Assembly: GCF_019175385.1 (NCBI RefSeq)
Contig: NC_083339.1
Location: 83,254,120 to 83,318,119, forward strand
Direction: 5' to 3'
DNA: 64,000 nt
Source: Lycium barbarum
Taxonomy: Eukaryota; Streptophyta; Magnoliopsida; Solanales; Solanaceae
Part shown: piece after piece, positions 34,272 through 46,649 of the stretch
Numbering within the stretch: position 1 is the first letter of the stretch
How the letters are laid out: each line of letters starts with the position of its first letter
Program-made: the position numbers and the translations under genes
Notes under the pieces: generated by a model
Databases searched by the model: none
What the model saw: only the letters and a program-made list of their open reading frames with translations
Told to the model about the DNA's origin: nothing

Positions 34272-37147
34272 CAGGGTTCTAAAGCCTCGGGTTTCCAGTA
34301 TGGGGATGATTCAAGCCGGATGAGACCATCTTCACCTCGATGTGCGCAGTGTGGTAGGCCACATTCTGGACAATGCCTCTTAGGTTCAGGTGCTTGTTAT
34401 GCCAGCAGTCGGATTGGTCATATGATGCGTGACTGTCCATTGAGGAACAATAGAGATAAGATTTAGCCTATGGGATTAGCAGTTGGTTCTTCATCGTCCG
34501 TACGCCCTTTGGGGTAAGGTTCGCAGGTGCCAGTAGGCCGTGGTAGAGGTAGAGGGGAAGTACCTAGTTCGAGCGGCCTTCTGAACCGTATGTATGCACT
34601 AGTTGGGCGGTAGGATCTTGAGTCTTTCCCCGATGTTGTCACAGGTATACTGTTAGTATTTGCTTATAATGTGTATGCATTAATTTATCCTGGTTCTACA
34701 TTTCTATATGTTACTCCTTATATTGCTAGTCGGATTGGGGTGAAACTTGAGTTGATTAAACCTTTCAAAGTGTTTCCTTAATGAGATGTCAGTATGATTA
34801 GATGGGGATTGTAACTTTTTCTCGAAGCAAGAAATGAAAGGGATAAGTATATGTATAAATATGACCCTTGAGTATAAATATGCTAATGATTTATGAGTAC
34901 AAGGGGGTAGAAGAGGTATGAGAACGATATACGTTACTAAAAGAGCTAGAGATCGAAAGGTGCTTTTTATCGTATAAAGTATATTAGCAAGGATTTTGTA
35001 GGGAGGTACGAGTATAAGGATATATGCATATAAGATAAAGTTAGGACTAAGGTACAGAAAGATTCTTTTTTAGGAGTCCTCTTGTCATAAGATTATTGAG
35101 TTAGCAATGTAAGGCTGAATAGCTAATGAAGGATGTGAACGATGCATCGAAGGCATTGGCTATATGATGGTAGATGAATGAGTTGGAAGTCACGAGTTGA
35201 TATAAGATGTACCCTTCATTAAGGAGATGAATTTGTTGTTTAAAAGAGGCTTGTCTAAAGACCTAGTGTTTATGTAGCGAAGAAAAGGAGAAACATTAAT
35301 AGTCAGGGCAGATTTTGAGAATAAAATTGACGCCAGATACCATCACGGTGATGAAATGGGAAAGTGAATAATAGGAGAAAGGTGATCTTGGAAGAACAGT
35401 AAAGAAACTATGAAGATCCTTTTGATGAAAGCTTAGGCCTATCTAGGATCAGTACGTCTACGACAATATGTCACTCGTAACAAATATTTGCAACTGACTA
35501 GATAAATCCAGATGACTAATAGTCACAACTAAGATTAGCTGCGGATTCGACACGAGCATGTACTTGCAAGAGAAAGGAGAACTAATGGAATGTTAACTAT
35601 AGAATAATGGGCTGACCCCCTAAAGGGAGAGGGGGAGATGAGACCAACAAGTATTGAATCAGGAGTATGCTTGTTAGAAGCTAGAAACATAGTAACAAAG
35701 AGGAATCGGTAACAACCTCAAAAAGGATAAGGTTGGGAGATAAGAGTCCAAGGAAAATCTTACCCGAAATTCCAAGACAAAGATGCTACGAAAGGTCCAG
35801 TAATGAAGAAACAAAGAAGGATTGGGTGCGACAACATGGAAGAAAAAGATTTTAGATGATATGAGGATCTTAGGTACAGAAGATCCAGGATATAAAAGAA
35901 TTAAAGTCATGCTGCAAGTAAGATGGAACCAGATAGACCTAAATGAGGGACTAAAGGTTGGTAGTGGCAATGACGAAGGATAACGATGAATAACATTGCA
36001 TAAAATGACTTGGTTGTATTAAGAAGAATAAGGTAAATCTAGCATCAAGACGGATACGTTCATTCTGCGAGGTAAACAAACAGTATATAATTATGTTTCC
36101 TAAAGATGATACAAGTATATGAAAAGCTTGTCAAGATTATTATAGAGCTTCAACTGGTGAATCGTAATGTAGTTGAGGATAGCAATCGAAAATAAAATTA
36201 AACAAGTTGAAAAACTTGAATAAAGATATAGTATTCTAGATATGGCATATCTCTAAAAACCAAAGTTTGAGAGGGTAGTCAGGAAAGAGTATCTTGGTAA
36301 GGTGGATTCCTAAGATATCAAGGTCGAACCTATATCAAGTGTAGCTAAGGTAGATGATCTATTCAGAGGCAATAAATATGTATCATGACCTTGATGGATC
36401 AAAAGATGAAATATTGCAAAGTTCATAGTCCGCTAATAAACAAACAAAAAGCCGGAAAGACCGAGGACCATATAGATATGTCATTGAGGAATGAAGGAAT
36501 GATCAGTATGGATATTAAAACTATAAGGAAGTCAGGATAACCAGTTACTGTGTTCTAGTCACCATTCCAATGTTCAGATGACCTATATGAAACCCTATAA
36601 GAACGAAAGAATGTCAAATGGTTTGAGATTTCGATGTCCATTTTGAACGGGTTTACGAAATTTGGCAAGGAAGACAAGTTTACCACTGATACTTTAGACT
36701 TCATGAGATTATGCGCAAGATGAGCCAAGTTCAGAATGGAAATCTGTACATCAAGTCTTTCATATGTCCATGGCTTGTCAACGTGTTGGGAATTCAGCTA
36801 GAGTTGCGCCAGTTGATGATTTTTAGGTTTCAGAACAATTGCCGTTCGAGAGAGTTTCTACTACCCTATCAGATCACTAAGTTCCAGATTGTGGATTGAA
36901 AACCAAAGATGTAGCCTTGGTAATAGTATTATGAACGAATGTGATGGTAAAAGAGATGACTTGAGAAGTTAAGAACGATATGAGATCCAAGTATCTACAT
37001 TTATCTCCATTACTAAAGGAGTTCTAGATTAAGACAGTATAACCTTCAGGTTGGTAGTATTACAGCTACAGAGGAAGCTCTGCCGAAACTTCCATAAGAT
37101 CTCTAAGAGTTTAACATTCGAGGACGAATGTTTTAATAGGGGGATAC
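34272..37147 (+). pseudogene. Element G internal region, heavily decayed (gag end, protease, pol remains)
   Basis: It opens inside gag: a nucleocapsid with CAQCGRPHSGQC and a damaged CYASSRIGHMMRDC (second Cys now Ala or Ser) at about 34330-34445. A protease follows near 34600-34770 with YPGST in place of DPGST, so the catalytic Asp is lost. After a stop at 34780 coding traces are thin: an integrase-like MYHDL near 36381 and ARMSQVQNGNLYIKSF near 36715. I found no RT motif I trust. The end is fixed by the inverted repeat at 37113-37132 and the LTR start at 37148. F1 interrupted this element in gag. A second copy is at 62185-63984. Confidence 0.75.
37113..37147 (+). other. Element G inverted repeat and weak polypurine tract
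   Basis: The repeat is AACATTCG-AGGA-CGAATGTT (37113-37132), followed by TTAATAGGGGGATAC, a polypurine tract broken by pyrimidines, and then the LTR start TGTTACACATC at 37148. Confidence 0.8.
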
Positions 37148-38341
37148 TGTTACACATCAAACAATTTCGCGTCATTTGCATCGTGAGTAAACTAACGTAA
37201 GATCGGAGAGGTCATGGAACCCTTATAAGGTTAAGGAATACTCTTACTAAGTGTTAAGAAAGTGTCTAAAGGTTCTGCGATCAAGAAAATCGAAGAAAAA
37301 AAAATTGTCAAAAATTTGGGAAAATTTGGCAGAATTTTGGGCCAACTTTAAAGAAGTATATCTCCTAGTATATCAGGAGTTTTGATGTGAAACAAAAGCC
37401 TAAGTTGAAGTTCATTGACTCTAGTTTCCAATGCAACAAATGGCTCATCGATATGACATCATAGTAGAGAGTTATGGACGTTACAAGTTGGGCCAGTGGA
37501 GCAGAGGCGCGCAGCTACAGTGCGCGAATGTGCTGCTACAATGCGCAAACGCGCTGCTACAGTGGGCGAACATTCTAGGTCAGTGTAAACTGACTCTAGA
37601 GCACTATAGAAAGGGTTCTAACCCTTATTTTTTCATCCAAACACCCCTAAAACCATAACAAACTCTCTAGAACATTCCCCCAACTTCCGTCCATAAAGTT
37701 TTATCGCAAATCAAGTGTAATCTCGGGATATAGGTTCGGATGGCATATAGTTGTGATTATAATATCATGTAGCGGTGAATCTTGGCTTAGATACAAGGCA
37801 GATATTTAAGATATTGCAGCTCTAGTGGGAATAGGGTAAGAATCTCTCCTTATTGATAGTGATTTAGGTGTATTTACGAAGATGGAGCTACTAAATGGTC
37901 ATCTAATGAACTAGTTTGTTGAGAAATCGAATAAACATCGGGTGGGATGTTTTATGGAGTATTTTGGTAATGATGATGATGTTGTTGATGTTAGTGTTGT
38001 TGTTATTATTATTGGTTGTTGGTATTTTGATTTCGGGCTAGGGGTATAAACAGGGGAGATGCTGCCCAAAGTTCAGCAGATTCTAAAAGGATTTAAGTTG
38101 AAGGCTTAAGACAAGCATATGACGATAAGCCTAGCAATAGTATCAATTCTCTTGAATGTAGATTTACGAGTTTTGGAGGATAAGCGTTAAGTAGTTAAGG
38201 AGACCAAAAAGGTATGTTAAGGCTAGTCGCTTTCTTTCTAAAGGCATGATTCTTTTCTTATGAACCCATACATGTTTTCCATAATATCCTTATTACCAAA
38301 AAGCTAGAAGTTCATGATTCTTAAAGTTCTAATAATGTTGA
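37148..38341 (+). repeat. Element G 3' LTR, first 1194 bp
   Basis: It starts TGTTACACATCAAACAATTT. A 21-bp triple repeat lies at 37515-37577, and the shared motif AGGGGAGATGCTGCCCAAAG at about 38056. It is interrupted at 38341 by the minus-strand LTR of B; the five bases before the break are GTTGA. The LTR 3' end is not in this copy. Confidence 0.8.
37515..37577. repeat. 21-bp tandem repeat, three units
   Basis: Units CTACAGTGCGCGAATGTGCTG, offset by 21 bp at 37515, 37536 and 37557, are about 80% alike. They encode a heptad-like LQCANVL, LQCANAL, LQWANIL pattern in a small open frame (37431-37658), which I regard as chance in-frame tandem repeats and not as a gene. Confidence 0.8.
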
Positions 38342-38621
38342 TGTCACGACCCGACAAGGGGGCCGTGACGGGTACCTGGGGCTACCACCGAGCACCACTC
38401 ATTACCTATTTTCCCATTTATTTACTCATAATCATAAGACAACCATTTTTCATTTGAAAACATAATTAATTTTATATACACTAGCCCTTCGGCTTTCAAA
38501 ATAATAATATGTATACAATCGTAGCATCGTGAGACCATACTACCCACACATTCGTATCTACGACCCTCTACTGGAGTACTAGACATATGGACGGGACAAG
38601 ACCCTGTCGTGACCAAAATAC

Positions 38622-38630
<9 letters not shown>

Positions 38631-38660
<30 letters not shown>
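38631..38660. repeat. (TA)15 microsatellite
   Basis: It is an uninterrupted TA run inside the B left LTR, preceded by a looser ATATAAATA. The window begins with the sequence that follows this run in the sister LTR, so the copy at position 1 may have a similar run just outside the window. Confidence 0.95.
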
Positions 38661-38664
<4 letters not shown>

Positions 38665-39793
38665 AAAGAATAAACCAAGTAGCACCTCCGGAACAATGGA
38701 ATGCTCTCAAATCAGCTGACAGCTCCTACGAGTCTGGATCAAGCACACCTCCCTGTCTACCTGTGGGCATGAACACAGCGTCCAAAGAAAACGGACGTCA
38801 GTACGAACATTGTACTGAGTATGAGGGGCATAAGTAATGAAAATACGTCAATGAGATAAAGGAAGCAACAATAAGGGAGCAAGTGTATATGACTGTCACT
38901 TATAAAAGAAATAACACATGCGGGCTTACTTCATAATCATCATCATATCATATATGCATAAATGTATAAGCTGCCCGTCCATATCGGATCGGTGTGATAA
39001 TCATTAGCCTGCGTCTAGGCCTCCCGCGTCCCGGGTACCATATCATCTCATGCCGCCCACTAGCGGTGTCTGCCCATGCCATCTAGACATGGTCTATACG
39101 CTGCCCGCCTCAGCGGTGTTTGCCGGCCATAGAGGCGCGGTGTAATATCATTATGTATATATCATAGACTTATCATATTATCATCATAATGCATGACTGG
39201 AAACTTAAGACAATTATACTCTATCGGGGTGACATAAGGTCATGAACCCCCGATTTCATCATGGAACATTTATAAGTATTCTGCCTCACCTTTAAGGAAA
39301 TAGTATACATAAGGTGAGTGTATACAACAAATGGCATCATTAGAGTTATAGGAACATCGTACCATAAACTCTAGAATCCTTATACTTAACTCATCATCAT
39401 CATTATTGAACTTATAACATATCTCTCATCTCATGTGGCTATTCGTGAACATAGGCTATTAGTTTTTCCGGAATGTAGGAAATTCATGAGGAAGAAGGAA
39501 AAGTCATGCTATAAGATTCATGCCATAGAAAGAAAGGACTAGCCTCACATACCTTTTTCGTTTAACTAATCTATCGCTTGATTGTTCTCTTTCTTGGTGT
39601 AGATGAACTTTTGTTAGGTTTCATACACTTGATTTCATGGTTTTGATGTAGTTGATCATGGATTTCCCTTGGTTTCTTGTGGATGAATAATGATGAGTGT
39701 TCTAGGGGTTTCTTGAAGAGTGGATAGCTGAAATGAAATGAAATGAGAGAGGGGTCCTTATATTAATTCCTAAAATCTGTCCCGACCAACATA

Positions 39794-39925
39794 TACGGAC
39801 CAACACACGGTCCGTATATTTTATACGGGCCGTATGTTTGGCCGTATGTTTGGTCCAGTGAGTGATTCCCCTCTTGGATAATTATACGGCCTAACATACG
39901 GCTAGTATGTTGGGCCGTATAATGC
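39794..39925 (-). repeat. Cluster of TACGG/CCGTA palindromes in B left LTR
   Basis: ATACGGACC, CGGTCCGTATA, ATACGGGCCGTAT, GGCCGTATG, ATACGGCC and GGGCCGTATAA recur within about 130 bp. The core TACGG-CCGTA dyad is the one seen in the F LTRs, at a comparable place in U3. Confidence 0.7.
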
Positions 39926-40262
39926 CCAACTGTTCCGATTTCGTTCTCCTCGACTCGTTTGATCTCCAATCCTTATGGAACCTTCTTGACACTAGATTAA
40001 AACCTCAATACCAATCTAAGGGACGTTGTCACTCGTCTCTGAGACATCTTTAAGCCATCGTTAACTCGTCGCTCATAATTCTTACCCGATACACGACATA
40101 TCCTTTACTTTCCTTGACAAACTTCTTGCCTTACGTCTAATGTCTTTGAATCTCGATTAGGATCATCAAATGCTATCTCTTACTTATCAAATCATCTTCT
40201 ACGTCGTGCTCTTCGCTAAGCTATTCACTATACGCTGACGGGGAATTTTCCAAGGTGTAACA

Positions 40263-40299
40263 TTCTTCCCCCCTTTTGGAACATTCGTCCTCGAATGTT
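40263..40299 (-). other. Element B polypurine tract and inverted repeat
   Basis: On the minus strand AACATTCG-AGGA-CGAATGTT (40280-40299) precedes CCAAAAGGGGGGAAGAA (40263-40279), and the LTR follows at 40262. The motif AGGGGAAACTATGGC lies nearby (about 40330-40345), as in F elements. Confidence 0.88.
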
Positions 40300-40465
40300 A
40301 AACACTCGGGAATTCTACGAAAATTTTGCCATAGTTTCCCCTGTAATATGGCACTACTATCTTGTCACAACAACCCGTAATAATATTTCCTCACAGGGCC
40401 ACAACACAATAACAATATAAATTGGCCACACACGACCAAAAACATGAAAAGAAAGCGTACATACC

Positions 40466-41043
40466 TCATATTGTTAGTGTTTTATCTTGAATCTCTTCTG
40501 GGGGTTGGAATAAGTGCGGGTACTTGGACATCGTACCGTCTTCTGCTTCCCAGGTCATTTCCTCTCGGTTGTCATTTCGCCACAAGACTTTGACTGAAGC
40601 TACTTCCTTATTTCGAAGTCTCCGTATTTGCCTGTCTAATATGGCAATAGGCTCTTCTTCATATGCTAGCCTTTCTGTTACTTGAACATCATCAATCGGA
40701 ACAATCCTCGTAGGATCCCCAACACATTTGCGGAGCATTGAGACATGAAAGACTGGATGAACCGATTCAAGCTCTGAAGGCAATTCCAATTCATAGGATA
40801 CATGACCCACCTTGCAGATGATTTTATAAGGTCCAATGTATCGAGGACTTAACATCTATTTCTTGCCAAATCTTATCACCCCTTTCGTTGGCTACACTTT
40901 TAAATATACCCAATCATCAACCAGAAATTCCAAGTCTCGCTGGCAGTTGTTCGCATAAGATTTTTGGCCACTTTTGGCTGTCAACAATCGATCTTGGATC
41001 ACCTTGACTTTTTGTACTGCTTGCTGAATCAATTCAGGGCCTA
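40466..41043 (-). pseudogene. pol: Element B integrase end and chromodomain
   Basis: The minus-strand frame 40855-40466 reads [25 protein letters not shown] (the GPY/F region, here split by one changed residue from the family form), then [26 protein letters not shown] and the tail [13 protein letters not shown]. Upstream, 41043-40860 carries [20 protein letters not shown] and DRDLEF-like text with stops. Together they correspond to residues about 997-1180 of the A pol. The protein is F-like. The integrase core is missing, so no strand-transfer activity is possible. Confidence 0.88.
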
Positions 41044-42777
41044 TTAGCTGTACTTCTCTGCCTTCTGAGTTAGCCTTGTTAAAGGTGCCGAAATCGAGGC
41101 AAACTTCTCCACGAATCTCCTATAATATCCTGTTAGCCCAAGAAAACTACGTACCTCAGTAAGTGTCGTAGGTCTAGGCCAAGTCTTTACCGCCTCAATC
41201 TTCTGTGTATCTACCCGAATGCCATCAGCTCCAATAATATGCCCCAAGAATGCTACTGAAGTCAACCAGAATTCATATTTAGAAAACTTAGCATACAACT
41301 TCTGGTGCTGGAGCACCCTAAGTATCGTCCTCAAATGGTCTGCATCCTCCTCTTCTGATCGTGAATAGACCAGAATATCATCGATAAATACAATCACGGA
41401 CATATCTAGGAACGGCTTGAACACTCGGTTCATTAAATTCATAAATACTGCTGGAGCATTGGTCAGCCCAAAATACATCACTCTAAACTCATAATGCTCG
41501 TATCGGGTCCTGAATGCAGTCTTCGGAATATCTGCCTCCTTTACCCGCACCTGGTGATAGCCTGACCACAAGTCTGTCTTCGAGAAACACTTAGCACCCT
41601 GCAACTGGTCAAATAGATTATCAATTCTGGGGTGGGGATATCTATTTTTTATCGTCACTTTATTCAGTTACCTATAATCAATACACATCTGCAGCGACCC
41701 ATTTTTCTTCCTCACAAATTGTACCGGTGCTCCCCAAGGTGATGTGCTGGGCCTGATGAAACCCTTTTCTAACAAGTCTCTTAGTTGCTCCTTTAACTCT
41801 TTCAGTTCTGCAGGTGCCATTCTATAAGGAGGAATAGATATGGGCTGAGTATCTAGCAACACATCTATAGTAAACTCTATCTCCCGCTCAGGAGGAAGAC
41901 CTGGAAGTTCATCTGGGAATACATCTAGGAATTCATTAACTATCGGAACTGACTGAAGAGTCGGCACCTCTGCTTTCAGGTCATGCACCCGAACCAAATG
42001 ATTAATATAACCCTTTCTAACCATCTTCTTTGCCTTGAGGTATGAAATAAACTTACCTCTTGGCGATATTGTATTCCCCATCCACTCTATAATCGGTTCT
42101 CCTGGGAACTGAAATCGAACTATCTTTTCTCTACAATCAATATTAGCATAACAAAAAGCTAGCCAATCCATACCCATAATAACATCAAACTCAATCATAC
42201 CTAACTCTATCAAATCTTTCTCTGTGTGATGGCTACATATAGTGACCAAACAATCTCTATATACTTGCTTTGCTATAACAGAATCTCCTACCGGTGTAGC
42301 TACCTCAAATGGTTCTATCAATTCAGGTTTTATCCCGATTCTACTAGCAACAAAGGGAGAGATATACGATATGGTGGAGCCTGGATCTATTAATACATAT
42401 ACGTCCCGAGAGAAAATCGATAATATACCTGTAACCACATTTGGTGACGCCTCCTGATCCTGTCTACTAGCCAAATCTTATATGCGGTTCGAAGGACCGC
42501 TAGAACTGGAAACTCCGCCACGACCTCTACCACGGCCTGCTGGTGTCTGAATACCCTGCCCCATAGGGCGCATAGACAGAAGAAGATGAACCAGCAACCG
42601 ATCCAGTGGGCTGAGCCACACCACCCGAACCACCACCATACGGACACTCTCTCATAATATGGCCTTCGCGGCTGCAAGGAAAACAAGCACCTGTAGCAAA
42701 ACGGCATTCCCCAAAATGGGGCCTACCACACCGAGATCACCGAGGCAAAGGTAGCCTCGACTGATTTGAACCCCTGC
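41044..42777 (-). pseudogene. pol: Element B protease and RT
   Basis: Two open pieces lie in the same frame: 42474-41668 (protease to early RT) and 41658-41044 (RT). The protease motif is DPGSTISYISP, and the MGMDWLAF region follows. A TAA at 41668-41670 interrupts RT right after CIDYR. RT keeps FIDDILVYS, but the first catalytic segment reads KTDLWSGYH with the Asp present. The frame stops at the joint, right after [10 protein letters not shown], where RNase H should begin. About 485 residues present in A are missing between this point and LIGPEL. Confidence 0.88.
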
Positions 42778-43517
42778 TCACCTACGAACCTGAAGCCTTG
42801 GAGCTCTGACCGGCTCCTGAATACCCTGTACTATCAAGTCTCCTGCCTGTAAACTGTGGGGTGCACTCCGTGCTGGCTGGGAAGGATATCTACTATATTG
42901 CTGAGGCTGCCTGCCTCGATACTCACAAGGATAACCAGCCGATCTAGCCCTCTTATGCTGGCCTCTGTCATAATCTCTCGCTGGCTGACGTCCTTTGTGT
43001 CGATCCTCTACCCCCTGTGCATATGCCTGTATCCGAGCAATATCCATACCTGGCTGAAGGGCCACTGCCATACAGCCATCGGTCAAGTAACGATCCAGCC
43101 CCATCACATAACGATGCACTCTATCAGCCATATCAGGTACAATAGTAGGCGCATATCTAGCCAATGAATCAAACTCAAGATTGTACTCTCGAACGCTCCT
43201 GCCACTCTGCCTCAGATGTAAGAATCTATCAACTCTAGCTCGTCTCATCTCTGGAGGCAAGAAGTGGCCAAGGAAGGCCTCCACAAACTCATCCCATACT
43301 GCTGGAGGGCCTCGGGACCTGGCGGTGGGGCTGCCCCCGGGTCTGGAGCTGCTGCTGCTCTAGGTTCCTCTGGAAGTGGCGGTGTAGCAGAAATCGCCGA
43401 CTGAAGCACAATCTCAGGCATAAGCTAGGAACGGGCCCTAGTTACTATTCAGGTCTGGCTAGTATCTCCTACTACCGATTTGCCCTTCTGGGCAGCTGTC
43501 GCTTTCTTTGGAGGCAA
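42778..43517 (-). pseudogene. gag: Element B gag, start codon lost and internal deletion
   Basis: The position of the usual start reads TTG (43515-43517) followed by PPKKATAAQKGKS, so the ATG is lost. Two stops follow in the N-terminal linker. Near 43310 the linker joins directly to AVWDEFVEAFLGHFLPPEM, so about 100 residues of the gag domain (the DFLTCGPPEF to NWYESW part) are missing. The C-terminal part 43284-42778 is open (MRRARVDRFLHLRQ, YNLEFDSLARYAP, MDIARIQAYAQG). The nucleocapsid follows near 42740-42640 in shifted frames. Confidence 0.85.
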
Positions 43518-43721
43518 AGCTGTAAACCCAATAATTTGTTAGGAAGGGATTATCCTGATAATACAGCTCTATCGCACGATCTAGGATAAGAAGGAAAAGT
43601 AACATCCGAAATGTCTTGTAGCTTCCGGTTTATAGATGTGGTGCACAACACACCGATAAACAAGACTCTACTAGACACGGTCTGTAGACACTCCGAGGAT
43701 GAACTGCTCTGATACTACTTT
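43518..43721 (-). other. Element B leader and PBS
   Basis: On the minus strand AAAG is followed by TAGTATCAGAGC (43706-43717), one mismatch to the tRNA-Met PBS. The leader text (AGTTCATCCTCGGAGTGTC) is of the A, C and H type and not of the F type. Confidence 0.85.
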
Positions 43722-46436
43722 TGTCACGACCCAGCCCCGTGGGTCATGACTAGTGCTCGAGCTGGACACTCGTATACGTACCTATTAGATATAGTCAAAC
43801 TAGACCTATGAACAATATGGAAACATGCAAAAGAACTCCAAAGGTTCGTAACGTCGTCATATATATATATATCCCAATAACCTGTCTCCTGAGGAGTCAC
43901 AACTAATCAAAACATAATATGATACGTAAGCCAACAAGGCTGCCACTACATGTCAATATGATACGCAAGCCGACAAGGCTGCCACTACATATCAATACCA
44001 TACGCAGGCCGACAAGGCTGCCACTACAGACGAACATATCCATAGCACATCGTATAGACACAGCTGAACAAAACGTATACACAACCCACATATATGTCCA
44101 CAGACCTCTAAGAGTATCGATAGTGAAATATGACGGGACAGGGCCCCGCCGTACCCCTGGATAAACATAAATATACATCAAAAGATCTATACCAAAAGTC
44201 TAGGCTCCGGAACAATGGAGCTCTCCAAGACAGCTGACTGGAAATCCTAAGCTGAAGGATCACCAAATCGAGTATTTGTACCTACGGGTATGAAACGCAG
44301 CCCCCCGGAGAAAGGGGGTCAGTACGAGATATGTACTGAGTATATAAAGCAGGAAATACAATAAAGAGGATCATGACTGAAATAGGGATCACAGGAGACA
44401 AGTATGACATTAAAAATACCAATACACTTGCCTTATGAAATGTAAATCATGCATATCCATATCATATATCATACCGGCCCATTATGGGACTCGGTGAGTA
44501 AAGTCTTCACATGCCATCCTTGGCGCCATAATCACATCATCATGTCATCATATCATCACATCATCATATCATCATATATATATATATACCGTACCGGGCC
44601 CTCTAGTGAGGGACTCGGTGAACAATGCAGTGAAACTGTGCACGAAAACATACCCGGCCCGGGACTCGGTGAAAGATATATTGAGACATTCACGAGCAGA
44701 GTAGTGAGCAACCATATTCAAACTAAGTCACATCTGAGACTCGATAGAATAATCAAAATGAACCATCATTTGATAATCAAGACAACAGTCATATCAAGTA
44801 CCCTTCGAATGTCACTATGGATTATATCAAAATAGAACTTCTGGAATCATAGACACGTATCAAGACACAATGAAATAGCTTTTGGAAATCAAGAACATAG
44901 CCATCCTAATGGCTCTAAGAATAGGTATTTCTTTGGAGTTATACATTTGTCATCTGTTTGTTTTATATCGATCATGCCAAAAAGAAAGAAGGGTTAGCTT
45001 AACATACCTGTTATAGATTAACCGTAACCAAGTTTGTTTCGTCGCCTCTTTAGCCTATTTAATATGAAAGTAACACTATTGTTAATAAACTACAACTTTC
45101 TAGCTTATAAATCTACAACCAACCATTTATAGGAATCATTTCTTAGTTCATACTTCTTGATTAGGATTTTGATTAGTTAAGAACTTGACGGAAATCGGGT
45201 AGCATTTCCTCTATATATCTTGCCTAACCCGAACTTCCAATTAATCTCTTATTAGCACAGCAATACCAACAACAAAAATGACAACCAAATAACCTCTCTT
45301 AATTCTTTTTCAACTTACGTCATTAACATTTAAGGTTATACAATAAGCAGATCATTATACGCTTCGTATACGACACCTTATGCACTTGTTTTCTTCCAAA
45401 TTTACTAGCCACATTAATAGCAACACAACAACAACCAACTACCATCCATATACAAGAAAATTTCTCCGATACAATTTCAATAGCAATCGGAAACAGCCCA
45501 CTAAGACTACAACATCAAAAATATAATTTTCGACCTTTACTTCGCAAAACTACCACCACACGGAGAAGAGTATAATTTTGTCATGGACAGCAGCATCTAT
45601 ACGTATTTATCACTAAATTTCCAGCCCCTCAACATGAACAAATTATCTTCAATTACCATACAACAATAACGACAACACTAATCAAATTTAACCCATCATT
45701 GCTAAATTGGAACAACACCAACACGGTCCAAACGGAACCTTAACGTTAACATATATAATTTCATGCATCCAATTCCACTTAATGAGAGTTAATATCTCGA
45801 TTACAACATTATCTAATCCAATTACATCATAAAAAGAGAAGGTCTTACTTTAATTTAATTGGAGCAAATTCTACACTCACTTGCACCAATTGAACTATTT
45901 CCTCTTCCTCAATTCAATTCCTTATGTTGCTACCACCTTATTGGACGTGTAAAGTACCTTAGGATTAATTTTTTTTTAAAGAGGATTGCCATGGCCGTGA
46001 GCAGCCACGGCTAAACTATGAATTTGTTTTCAACAAAATGAGAAGGTGAAGTGTAAATCCTTAGTCATCAAAAGCCATATATATGCAGCCCCTAAATTCT
46101 ACACGTGCCCCACCATAATGAATCATCCACTTTATTTTATTTTATTATATTTCATTTTTGTAATTTTAGAATTCGGTGGGGCCCACTTAATTTTCTAATT
46201 AACTAACTTAATTAATCTTAATTAATCACTAATCCCCGCTTAATGATATAATCATAGTTAATTACTCCCTAATCTCCATGAATATTTCTACACTAATTGG
46301 AATTTACAAGCAAGTCGTGCCATATTAAAAATTGGGATTAAAAGTCCTTGTCTCATATCCCAAAAATAATCTCGTCCTTAAACTTATGTCGATTAGCTTA
46401 CGAATAATCCAACGTACAAAAATACGGGATATAACA
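43722..46436 (-). repeat. Element B right LTR (E type), complete, 2715 bp
   Basis: The minus strand starts TGTTATATCCCGTATTTTTG at 46436 and ends GGCTGGGTCGTGACA at 43722. Positions 44993-46436 are duplicated at 25188-26631. The antisense hairpins are at 44204-44221, 44301-44318 and 44320-44338. It contains the 39-bp triple repeat at 43922-44038. It is inserted in the F2 5' LTR. Confidence 0.9.
43922..44038. repeat. 39-bp tandem repeat, three units
   Basis: Units begin ATACGTAAGCC (43922), ATACGCAAGCC (43961) and ATACGCAGGCC (44000); each contains GACAAGGCTGCCACTACA or a one-base variant. GCCTTGTCGGC, the complement of the core, occurs singly or twice near the end of most other LTRs here (for example 34064 and 55069), so this array expands a family-wide motif. 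Confidence 0.9.
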
Positions 46437-46649
46437 TTGTTAGCCTTGTTGGCTCATGTACATTGACGTGGTATAGATGCCAATGATTATATAAAGGCAT
46501 TGTTGTCCAATGTAACTAGTATGGCTGATGAATAAAAATGTATGTTTAATTATGTGGCTCACCTAGATGTAACTGTAAGTGCAAGCCAAGGGGTGCCCGG
46601 GTGGGCTAGCACCGGGCGCTCGTCGCGGCCCCCTAAACGGGTCGTGACA
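46437..46649 (+). repeat. F2 5' LTR, last 213 bp
   Basis: It is collinear with 26632-26844 at equal length and ends GGGTCGTGACA. The E LTR abuts it on the left with the same joint. Confidence 0.88.

Larger units (their letters stand above)
38342..40262 (-). repeat. Element B left LTR (1921 bp), F-related type
   Basis: The minus strand starts TGTTACACCTTGG at 40262 and ends CGGGTCGTGACA at 38342. The hairpin block in antisense is at 38779-38817. It contains (TA)15 at 38631-38660 and TACGG/CCGTA palindromes near 39794-39925. Part of another copy is at 1-741. Confidence 0.88.
38342..46436 (-). mobile_element. Element B: minus-strand chimera of two Tekay subfamilies
   Basis: Reading on the minus strand: LTR of type TGTTATATCCCG (46436-43722), PBS, gag, protease and RT, then a joint near 41044, then integrase end and chromodomain, polypurine tract, and an LTR of a different type, TGTTACACCTTGG (40262-38342). 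The two LTRs do not match each other. RT before the joint is A-like ([16 protein letters not shown]), while the tail after it is F-like ([18 protein letters not shown]). The flanks are GTTGA on the left and TTGTT on the right, so there is no target duplication. This fits a deletion that fused two neighbouring elements, removing RNase H and the integrase core. Confidence 0.85.

Noticed and set aside
35674..35970. 98-codon minus-strand hydrophobic frame
   Set aside because: It is antisense to decayed G pol and is not present in the other G copy because of the deletion there. No support for a gene.
38342..46436. Ordinary complete retrotransposon on the minus strand
   Set aside because: The LTR starts, lengths and texts differ between the two ends, the flanks do not match, and pol is of two types.
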